Shown: positions 42,637-52,063 of the stretch, piece by piece
How positions within the stretch are numbered: the first letter of the stretch is position 1
How the letters are laid out: every line of letters starts with the position of its first letter
NCBI GenBank assembly: GCA_019096155.1
Contig: JAHCVI010000001.1
Location: 5,208,001-5,272,000, forward strand
Length of the DNA: 64,000 bases
Origin: Staphylotrichum longicolle
Lineage: Eukaryota; Ascomycota; Sordariomycetes; Sordariales; Chaetomiaceae
Direction of reading: 5' to 3'
Translations under genes and position numbers: made by a program
The notes under the pieces: model-generated
Databases searched by the model: none
Seen by the model: the letters and a program-made list of their open reading frames with translations, nothing else
Told to the model about the DNA's origin: nothing

Positions 42637-45261
42637 GGGGTTGCTGGAAGAGAGGCATCTTTCTCCGGCGACTCTTCTGTACATTAACATCACAACGGTA
42701 GATTTAGACACGTAGATGGATACCCCGGCGTTTGGCCTTGGTTAGAAAGGCGACTCCAAACTCAATCATACCGCATAAGATGAGCTGTATACCATAGACT
42801 TGTCGCGAAGTCATCGAGTTTCTCTTACACTCCTGCAGCTTGACCAGGGACTTGCTGCTTGATGCTGACATGCTGCTTGATGCTGACAAAGCCCGTGGGG
42901 TTCGAGGGTCTGGGGAAAGGGGCGGATCCAGATTGTGGGAAAGCTGGGGCCGGATCTGGTTCTCTGTGGAGTGCAGGCAACTGCTCACAGACGGCGTTTG
43001 AATACCTAAAAAGCACTCAGAAACTCACAATCTGGCAAAGGTCCGCTGCAGTGTATGTAGACATTGCCAGTGATCGAAATCGGGGTTTGCCAGTTCTTGG
43101 TGTGTGCTTGCAGGACAACCTCCCGTTGCCAATGCATGCATTGATTGACGTCTGTTGTGTGGGGCTGTTTCCTGCCCACTCTGAAACAGCAAGCCCATTT
43201 TCCAGGCCCCACCTGCGCCCAGCCGGGGTGCAGAAATTGGATGTTCCACAGGGCATTGAAGAACAACTTCCTCACGCTCTGTGATTCGAGACAGGAAAGA
43301 TGCTGGCAGAAAGGTGTCTCTGGACCGCCACGGCGGCGCACAAGCCTGAGTTACGAAGTATGTGCTTCGTGCCGGTCGGTGCCTTCGCGTTAGGTGATTG
43401 CGATGCACCGTCTGCCCTAACTCGGCGTTGTTTTCTTTCGGCTGATTTCACAACAGAGTGGATGCTTGCTGGCTTGAGCTGGCTTGCACGTGGCCTGTGG
43501 GACTTCGGATGACCTGCAGCGGGCGCTGGCATTGCCTCTGGCAGTTCCGATGTTCAGCCCTCTCGTGGTTGTTCAAAACACAGAGCATGAAGGCGCTGGG
43601 GCTGAGAAAGCCCAGAGTTCCGGATAGGCCGACTCGAAACATGATCACAGAGACGGAGCGCGACGCCGCACCGTGTGATGGGAAACATGAAATCGAACCT
43701 GGATGGGGGAGCTTGGCCGGCAAGTCTCTCCGACAAGAGGGTCAAGGTGGGATGTCTGGCTGATGATTGGCGGGCGCGTGTCTTACGAGCTCCGGGGCAT
43801 TACTTTAGCGCGCCGGCTGCAGTGGAAAGGGGCACGCAACAGGAGCTGTGGGGAGTGGAGACAAACCTCCATGAATAGGAGGACCCCGAACCAGGCTTCT
43901 TTCTCTCTTTCGCATCAGCACGCTGCCCTGAAATGTGTGCAGGTGGAGAATTACGAGATGGCTTTGGGAGATGGAGCAAACCTGCAAGCAGGGCCGTCAG
44001 GTTGGAGCTAGCCGAGTCGACACTAGTGCGGGTGAGACATGATGCAGAAGGACCCTGGGCTGAGATGGGCACTCTTCTGTCTTAGAGCCATGAGGAAAAC
44101 GGCGTTGATGCAGGCTTCTGGAATTGCCCATTCAGCAACACCAAGGAAGCCAGAGCATGGCCCATGGTGAAGCTCGCTGTGAAATCGTGCTCCCTGCTTG
44201 GCGTGAGCTCGAGCAAGCGAATTGGTCCAAGGCGAAGGGTGCAGTCGCAAGCTGGATCCATTCTGTTTTAGTTTGTCCCTGGCCTTAATTGCAGTCCCAG
44301 AGGTACCGTACCACGCATCCCCGGCCTTTAAGCACCGGCCAATCTCACCTCACCGCGCGCTGGCCATCCGTCCCTCTGGACGGGACATCTTTTTTTCTTC
44401 GCGCCCCTGAAGAGGTGCGATTCCTTTCCGTGTCCCTCCCACCGACCCGACTTGAACGGCTGTTGCACCGTCGGCTTGTCTTCAAGTTCTGAGGCTGCAC
44501 CCCAACTATTTTCTGCTCCTTTCGATTCCATCGTTTGCCTCGGCCACCTCGACTTGGCCCGGTCCCTCCTTTTGCGTGAGCAAGTCTCCACCGTGCCACG
44601 CGCGCCCGACCGACCTCAACATTGCCTTTGGTCATCGACTCGTCAAACATCGAACAGAGCGGCTGAGGTTTGTGGTGCCGAGAACCTGAGTAAGTTTGTT
44701 CTGCGCATGGATGAACGCTTTTGTTTGTTTCGGCGATCTTTGTCGCCATTGAACCAGGTCACCACCGGATCGCGGTCGTGATGGTGGAACTGGGACAACT
44801 TGGTCGCGGCGCATGGTGTTGTCGCATGGTGCAGCGCATCCCCTTGATCGCATGAACAAGCACTGTTCTTGATTTGCTGCCTTTGGACTGACCCGGCATT
44901 GTCTGGGCGACAGTGGCAATGTGAAACTGGCTGGTAGAGATTGGCTAACTCATCGGTCTGATAGAGAGCTGCCCCGAGGACCCGATTTATAGCACCGCGA
45001 GACTGTGTTTCGTGTTTCTCTTACCTTTTTGTTGTTCGCAACTTCTCCCGAAGGGTTGGCCCAGTCCGTGCTTCTTCCCGCTGCATCTCGAATGCTAATC
45101 ATTCCGGCAGGCTCCTCGAGCTGCTGCAGCTTGCCTCGTGTGCTCGAGCACTCCGAGTCGTCCTTCCCTCCGCCGTCCGCTGTTTCCAGCATAGGTATAC
45201 AACCCCGCGCCTGCCTATGCAAGCCCAGTAGCTGCATATCGAAGTCCGTCTGGATCAGGAA
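42637..45261. other. Long intergenic region (2.6 kb), no gene seen
   Basis: Between two plus-strand genes: 3' UTR of the kinase gene and the promoter/leader of the septin gene. CT-rich runs at about 44380-44540 may mark the septin transcription start, implying a long 5' leader, possibly spliced. No frame here is convincing. Confidence 0.45.
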
Positions 45262-46849
45262 ATGACGACCCCGCCTCGTCGTTCTAGTCTCGGTATGTTA
45301 CTACGACGCAGCAAGAGCAGCGACCTGAAGCGGCAGCAGGCCGCCAAGGAGCTGGAGCTCCAGCGCCAGCGCGAAGCCGTGCCCAAGTCCCCGCCGCGCC
45401 TGCCCGTCCTCTACAATGGAGCCCCCGCCCCTCAACTAGGACTCGGCGGCGAGAACCGCCCCGATTCCCTCGCCATCCTCTCGGGTCACGCCGAACACAT
45501 GTCTGGCACCAGCCCCCGTCCGTCGATGGAGCCGTCGCGCTCCGCCATAAACGTCCCGCCTCCCCCCATCCCCAACGGAGGCTTCGACCCCTACGCGGGC
45601 GCCGGCAGCATGGCGCACCGCGGTCGCTACAGCTATGCCAGCAGCGCCGTCAGTACCATCAACAGCCCTAGGAGGGTTCGGAGAAGAAAGGACCCTACTC
45701 CCTTCAAGTGAGTCCACAGCGATGCCTTGTGTTGCCCACCCCCATCGCTCACCGTTTTGCAGCATTCTCATCGTTGGTACTGCCAATTCGGGCAAGACCT
45801 CCTTCCTCGAATTTCTCAAGACGGCGCTCGCTCTGCCCGCAAAGAAGCGCTCCAAGAGCACTGCCGAATACGACGATCGCCCGAAAGCGCCGCCCTCCGG
45901 CAACTTCGTCCCTCACTACCTGGAGACCGAGATCGACGCCGAACGCGTTGGCTTGACACTGTGGGACTCGGAGGGCCTGGAGAAGAATGTGGTGGACCTG
46001 CAGCTCCGCGAGATGTTGAGTTTCCTTGAGAGCAAGTTTGAAGAGACTTTTGCCGAGGAGATGAAGGTTGTGCGGTCCCCGGGGGTACAGGATACCCACA
46101 TCCATGCCGTCTTCCTGGTCCTTGACCCGTCGCGCCTCGACCGCAACATCGCGGCTGCCAAGGCTGCGTCAGCAAAGGGCCAAGCCAACGGCGGGAAGCA
46201 TTACCCGCATACTCGCATCCTAGGCGGGTTGGACGAAGACCTTGACCTCCAGGTTCTGCGGACACTGCAGGGCAAGACGACAGTCATCCCGGTCATTGCC
46301 AAAGCCGACACCATCACCTCGAAGCACATGAGTGTGTTGAAGAGGACCGTGGCAGAGAGCCTCAAGAAAGCGAACCTCGACCCGTTGGAAGCGCTGGGCC
46401 TGGATGACGAGGACGGTTCAGTCGCTGATTCCAACCGGATCGAGGAAGAAGATGAGGACCCGGTATCGGAGCCCAGCGAAGGAGAGGCGGGCGAGACGGA
46501 CCCAGAGCTTCCCATTCAAGGCCAAGAATCGTCGCCCAAGTCCAAGCGGCTCTCCAGCGGTTCAGTTCGTCGGCATAAGGGGTCAGACGAGAACCTCAAG
46601 GAGGACGAGGTGCCGTTCTTGCCGTTGTCGATTCTGAGCCCGGACATCTACGAGCCCGAAGTGGTCGGGCGGCAATTCCCATGGGGCTTTGCAGACCCGT
46701 ATAACGAGGAGCACTGCGACTTCGTCCGCCTCAAGGAGACCGTTTTCAGCGAGTGGCGTAGTGAGCTCCGCGAGCTTAGTAGGGAGCAGTGGTATGAGGG
46801 CTGGAGAACGAGCAGGCTTAAGCAGCATGGTGGGAAGGGACGCCGGTGA
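45262..46849 (+). CDS. Septin-like GTPase, AspE-type
   Basis: Exons 45262-45707 and 45763-46849 (55-nt intron) give 510 residues. The N-terminal ~148 residues are basic and Pro/Ser-rich (MTTPPRRSSLGMLLRRSKSS). The GTPase domain starts at the junction: NILIVGTANSGKTSFLEFL is the P-loop (G1), LWDSEGLEKNVVDLQ stands where septins have DTPG (G3), and VIPVIAKADTIT is the AKAD motif (G4) that marks septins. LPLSILSPD and GRQFPWGFADPYNEEHCDF follow, then a short basic C-terminus without the coiled coil of core septins. An acidic insert of ~95 residues (EEEDEDPVSEPSEGEAGETD) lies between G4 and the end. This layout is that of the filamentous-fungus-specific fifth septin group (A. nidulans AspE), which affects septin higher-order assembly. 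Confidence 0.85.
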
Positions 46850-47662
46850 AATGGTGTCGAAGGATGAGCACGTCTTTAGCTGCTTCTCGGCGTGCCTTGG
46901 ATCCGACCCTCCCGATTCCCAGCCACGTCTTGAAATCCTCGACCTCCACCACGAGTGGAACCCAGGCACGAACGCCACTATCAACTCGGTGCCGCCTCTT
47001 TGCTGCGACAACGCGCGTTGACACCAACACTTGTTTTTACCAGTCTTCATTCCACAGGCCTCAGGTCGCGACGATACCATACCCAGTTCAGTTTTCCTTT
47101 TTCGACATTTTGTCACCAGTTCCGGTCTTCACGGCTTTTCATTCCATAACGAATCTCACTGCTCAGAAGAGCCGCGGCGGATCGACCAGGCGCCTCTGTC
47201 TCAGACCACGTGAGAGAGTCTTGTTTTGTTACGAGGGGCGTTCTGGGATTTGCGGCGGCTCTGACGGGGCAGCTTTACCTTCTCATGTAACACGTTTATC
47301 TTGATATGGCCGGACACATGGAATACCCTTTTTCCTTTACCCCGAGTCACCGTTTTCTTCACTTCTGGACAAAAGCTCTGGAGAAGGGAGAACTCTGTCT
47401 TATCGTCTGTCCGGCGGTCCACTCTTGATAGTTTTCATTTCCTATCTTCGCAGTGAATGGGCTGGTAAAGCAGAAGGCGAATCGTTGCTGCCCAGAACAG
47501 CGTCGAACCAGCACAGATCCCTGGTTCATTGGGTGGCGATGTTGTTCCTCTCTGTACTCAATTAAATCAACCCGATATCTTCTGTCCCGACAAATTGGGT
47601 CCATGAATTCCTCGATGCTCGTGACTGCGAAACTGGGACCAATGGTTGCCGTGTCCAATCCC
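46850..47662. other. Convergent intergenic region, no gene seen
   Basis: About 810 bp between the stops of the septin gene (plus) and the Cys-rich protein gene (minus); expected to be 3' UTR sequence. Confidence 0.5.
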
Positions 47663-49047
47663 TCAAACCGTACTTTGTAATTGAACCCGATTCCTCTCCT
47701 CCCACTCCTTGACAGCCTCCTCTAGCGGTGTTAAGAGCGCCCGGATATTCTTAGCGTGATACTTTCTGTTCCCGTCGCCGCTATCGCCGGAATACTCAAG
47801 CTGCGCCTCGTCGTCCACATCTAGGCCCTGCTTCTTCCGCTCTGGTAGGTGTACCTCGTCGCGATGGCTCTGGAAGTTGGCGTCCGCGCAGGCCGGGGAG
47901 CACCACATCGTGGGCTGCTTGAGGGCGGTGAGACACTCGGTGCAAAAGCACAGGTCGTTGGGCGCCGGAGGCGCCTCGTCCATGCGTGTGTCCTGGTCGC
48001 CGGACGTGCCGGTCTGGGGTTTCTGCTGGACCTGGATGCAGTCCCAGGCGGAGGAGCAGATATGTGTTTCCGCGTGCGCGGCCTGCCATGCCTGTCTGTT
48101 AGATACAAGAACGGAAAAGGGGGGGGGGTTGACACCAAGGTTAGCTGAAGACGTACATATCCCTTCTCTTCGCACTTCTTGGAGCAAAAGACCGTCTGCT
48201 TCTCCTGGACCCCCGTGCCGGCGAGAACTGTGCATATGCTGCAGCAGAAGAACTCTTCTGTGTTCGGCGCTTCCCCGCAAACGGTGCACGTCGGCAGCGC
48301 GTACAGCTCGTCCGGGACCCGTTGCTGCGCCAGGCTCTCCCGCCGCTGCGCCTTCCTCGACTTTTGCGCTTCGTGGGCAGTCCGCGCCCGGCGGAGCTCG
48401 TTAAGCCGCTGGGTGAGCTTGTCGGTCTGCTCCCTGGCGCCCAGCGCCGCCTGCCTCTCCTCCAGGATCCGATCCACCACCTGCTCCATCGACAGCCCCT
48501 GGTGCAGCAGCATGTCGAGATACTTTTGCTGGTCCTCCGGCACGGTCCCGTCGTCCCCCTCAAAGAACATCTCCTTCAGCACCCCGACCTTCCCCGCCTG
48601 GTCATCCCCGGCGGCAGCCAACCTCTCCAGCATCCCCGCCTCCACCCCTTTCCCCCCCTCCGCCGCGGCAGCTAAAGGTCCCTTGCTCAAAATCTCGGCA
48701 ACCTCCCTCGCCAACCCAACGGGGTCACCCCCGCCACCACCACCACCACCACCATCACCATCTCCTCCTCCTCCTCCTCCTCCTTCTTCTTCTCCACCTT
48801 CAATCTCTGTCGCAGCCGCCGCCGCCGCCGCGGACGAGTCCTCGAGCTTCTCAAACACGGCGCCGCGCCTCGCCGGGTCCTCGACCATGAGCCGCAGCAG
48901 CGACGAGCGCACGCGCTCGGCGTACCACCTGCTGCGCTCCTCGCGCACGCGGTCGTCGACGGCCTGCGGGGAGACCTGGTACGCCTTGGCGGCGTCGATG
49001 AGGGCGGAGAGGGCGGAGAGGAAGGCGCGGCGCGGGGTGAACCATTC

Positions 49048-49079
<32 letters not shown>

Positions 49080-49320
49080 TTTGAGGTTCAGATTGGTCTG
49101 TTAGGGTGGGGTCGTTGGATGTGCTGGTGGTGGCGGCGGCGGGAGTGAGGAAGCGGGCGCGGACGGCTTCGAGGAGGGATTCGTAGCATTGCGGACAGGA
49201 GAGGAGGGAGGCACTGTCGCCGTGCTGGGCGTGGCAGGCGGTCTTGATCTGAGCGGCTTGAGAGGCCAGGTGTTTTGATTTGGAGGCCGCGAGCGCGGAT
49301 TGGAGGAGGAGTTCGGGCAT
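47663..49320 (-). CDS. Cys-rich putative zinc-binding protein of unknown function
   Basis: Exons 49320-48157 and 48091-47663 give 530 residues. Residues 1-60 hold CHAQHGD and CPQCYESLL. A Gln run (~10) sits near residue 85, a helical region follows, then Ala and Gly/Asp tracts around 165-200, then an acidic/helical part (PEDQQKYLDMLLHQGLSMEQ). The C-terminal ~190 residues contain paired cysteines: CTVCGEAP, FFCCSIC, VFCSKKCEEKGY, then across the intron AWQAAHAETH, CFCTECLTAL and MWCSPACADANFQSHRDEVH. Spacing such as C-x2-C, C-x3-C and C-x3-H resembles MYND or treble-clef fingers repeated twice, but I cannot assign a family. The acceptor was placed at ACAG before GCATGG because only it restores the Cys/His frame. 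Confidence 0.8.
48731..48800. repeat. Gly/Asp/Glu-coding trinucleotide tract
   Basis: Runs of cca and tcc triplets on the plus strand encode Gly-Gly-Asp and Glu/Gly runs on the minus strand in the Cys-rich protein gene; likely length-variable. Confidence 0.75.
49050..49080. repeat. CAG/CAA microsatellite (polyGln) in Cys-rich protein gene
   Basis: About ten consecutive ctg/ttg triplets on the plus strand, read as Gln codons on the minus strand. Confidence 0.85.
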
Positions 49321-49743
49321 GGTATACGAGGCTTTGGGTGAGTGAGTGGGTTGGGGCAGAGAGAGATTCCGGGGATGATGGCTCTTGTGGAGCCGAGTTG
49401 CTGAAAACGCGAGGGGTGGGGATTCTTAGTCCCTCCGGCTGTGTGATCAATAAGAATATGCCCAATGAATTGACACAAAGTTATCTGGGAAGTCTCAATG
49501 AGACGTTGATTTGGAAGTTTGGTGTTTTGAGATTGATCCTTGTGAATGAGAAGGGTGAAGAAGGGATCCACAACACATGCACCTGGCAACCTGCAGCGCC
49601 AAGACGGCCCTGGCAGATGCGAGGTGCGGTCAAAGTTTAGCGTTGCTTGGCGCCCTGCGACACTGATGGGACTTGCAGGCAGGGCATCCCGTCATCTTCG
49701 ACCAAGCAACATCCGACATCCTCTGTCCACCAGCACAGCAAAG
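49321..49743. other. Divergent intergenic region (bidirectional promoter)
   Basis: 420 bp shared by the minus-strand Cys-rich protein gene and the plus-strand SF3b10 gene. No gene seen. Confidence 0.6.
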
Positions 49744-50151
49744 ATGGTACGTCGCCGCTTCTTCTAGTATATCTGTATACTTAATCTAATCTCTGTATCA
49801 ACAGGCCGACAAACTCCGCAACCAACAGGAACTTGAGCGGCTCCAGGCCAAGTACGTCGGCACGGGACACCCCGACACGACGAGCTGGGAGTGGAAGACC
49901 AACATCCACCGCGACACCTACTCGAGCATCGCCGGGCACCCGCCACTGCTGTCATACATTGCGTTGGCAGAGAACGAGCCGGTAGCGAAAGTGCGCGTCC
50001 AGATGATTCGCGTATGTCACCTCCCATTCGCCTCTGGAATCCGTAAATGATGCTAACGAGGCGTCTTTAGAAAATGCTGCAGCCGGCAGGGCCGCCGCCA
50101 CCACGAGAAGGCGAGGAAGGCTTTGTGGCAACGCGCCAAGAAGAATCATGA
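49744..50151 (+). CDS. Splicing factor 3B subunit 5 (SF3b10)
   Basis: Small U2 snRNP component that helps recognise the intron branch point. Exons 49744-49746, 49805-50011 and 50071-50151 give 96 residues. The protein reads ADKLRNQQELERLQAKYVGT, then GHPDTTSWEWKTNIHRDTYS, then LLSYIALAENEPVAKVRVQM and KMLQPAGPPPP, a clear match to SF3b10 (85-100 residues in eukaryotes). The first coding exon consists only of the ATG: intron 1 begins at the very next base (GTACGT) and the next exon opens with GCC GAC. Because the exons are short the gene is easily missed. It is divergent from the Cys-rich protein gene and convergent with the Nse3 gene, only 266 bp away. Confidence 0.95.
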
Positions 50152-50417
50152 GACTCTCTGGGATATCTCGGGAAACGAATCACATCAGGGCGGATACAGC
50201 ACGGCGCAGAGGCAAACCGAGACAAGGGAGGCTGGAAAGCGAGCGGTATCCGCAGACAGCTCGCCATGTGACATGAATATGCGCCGGGTGTCGACGGTTT
50301 GGAATCGACATTCAGATAACCGGCTATCTGTACCTGTAAGGACCGTTCCATAGCAGAGAAGTTGGTCAAAAATGATACCCTGACACTTCAGCTCCATACC
50401 AGGCCCGATGCGCCAAG

Positions 50418-51594
50418 TCACTCACTGTCCCCATCCTCAACTTCAGTCTGCCTTCGCCTTCCCCTCCGTCGAGTACTCGGTCCTGGATCGCCCTCCGGCG
50501 GAGCCTCCTCCGGTTCCTCGTCCACTGTGTCCGGCGCCCCTGGTTTCCGCTCCTTGATCTTCAGGCTGACCTGCATCTTCTTCTCGAGCTCATCGCTGGA
50601 CCCACCGTAGATTGTCCTCACGAACGCCGCGAGCACATCTTTATCAACCTCGACCTTTCCGCGCGGCCCGACATGCCAGATGGTCGATTCTTCGTCTCCG
50701 GCCCCGGCCGTCCTGGATTCGGTCACTCTTACCAGGTATCCTTGTTTTATCATGCGCTGCAGTACTATGTCTGTCTTTTCGCTCGGGGACGTCTCGTCGT
50801 TGGGGTTCATGCTGGGCATGTTCTCGGCCGCATTGAGCCGCGTCAGGTGTCTCCGTAGCCGCGGGTCGCTGAGTTCCCCGCCGCTAAGCGTGATGATGGC
50901 GATGACCATGGTGTACAACGCGATGTACGAGGCTTCACCGTCCGCGGACTGGACTTTGGATGGGGCGATGATGGCCGGCGTGGTGTACTCTTCTGGGAGG
51001 ATTGAGACAAGGACGTATGCGTTGGAAGTCGGCTCTTTTTGGCTCTGAGACTTGGCCGCTGCCGGGAGTCAGTAGATGATACATTGGGTGGGCTCACTGA
51101 ACAGCACCTGCCTTTCCTCTTTTGCTCTGTCGTCATGAGGTTCCTGTCCCTGGTAGGCAGTTCAACCATCTCCATGCCGAACGTCGCCCGCAGCTGCTTT
51201 TGTGCACCCGCAAACACCTTCTTGAAATTCCGTCCATTGGGTCCCAGCACTGAGAGACGTCAGCTAGGAATTATGCAAGGCGAGTCGAGTTCGGGCCTCT
51301 ATACCCTTGTCCCTGATGCCATCTCGGCGGATTGGTGTCCGCGAGTACTCGCACGCGAGGGCATAGCGCACAAGGTTCTTGATCAGCTGGCTTGTCTCGT
51401 CTCTTTGTCCAACACCCCCCATTCGTTCGTCGCCGTCGTAGTCCGCATCGGTGGGGCTCTGGGGAGCCTGATCGTGCATATCTTCGTCTTCGTCGTCTTC
51501 GACAACCTGGCTGGCTAGTCAGTCGTCAATTTACGTAGACTCGGCGGGACCTTGCTCTACCTACCTGTCGCTGCCGCCGCTGTTGTGGGGGCAT
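50418..51594 (-). CDS. Nse3/MAGE-domain subunit of the SMC5-SMC6 complex
   Basis: Part of the Nse1-Nse3-Nse4 module that binds DNA and bridges the SMC5/6 heads in DNA repair. Exons 51594-51565, 51506-51305, 51249-51112 and 51058-50418 give 336 residues. The start is MPPQQRRQRQ, then an acidic stretch. The MAGE domain begins near ETSQLIKNLVRYALACEYSR and contains VLGPNGRNFKKVFAGAQKQL, RATFGMEMVEL, YVLVSILPEEY and YTMVIAIITLSGGELSDPRL, then the second winged helix (DIVLQRMIKQGYLVRVTES). A basic/acidic tail ends the protein. The third intron is ambiguous: donor GCAGGT with CGGCAG acceptor (used here), or donor GTGAGC at 51097 with acceptor CCAAG. Both keep the frame and differ by two residues in length. 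Confidence 0.9.
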
Positions 51595-52063
51595 GATCTT
51601 GGGCTCTTGGAAAGAAGATGTTGTCGAGAGTGTGTTGCACGATGAGCAGAGAGATTGCCGTCGAATAAACGACAAAGAAAAACAAGAGCTGCTGAGAGCC
51701 AAGTGGACGTTAAGTGGTATTCTGTCTTAAGAAGACGTACCAATGTGGCAGGTTCCGTCACTCGAACTGTCAGTCGCTCAGGGTCAGTCCAAAATCCATT
51801 GACTGTATGCGACGTGGGGGAGTCGCGTCTGACCCCTGCAAATCGCGTCCAGGTACCTTGCAGTGGACCAGATCTTGCTCCACCTGTTTGCCTGCCGGGA
51901 GTCAGCCTGCCGGGACAGGGGCACTGGATCCACCCAAAATCTTTCGTCGCAGAGACAACCCAGATCCACTTGCGTTCATCTTGAACCATGGACCATCTTG
52001 ACAGGACACCTTCATAACGGAACGACTTGTTGGTGCAGCGACAGGTCGCATAATCCGCTCTCC
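51595..52063. other. Divergent intergenic region (bidirectional promoter)
   Basis: 470 bp between the start codons of Nse3 (minus) and the Sls1-like gene (plus). No gene seen. Confidence 0.6.
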
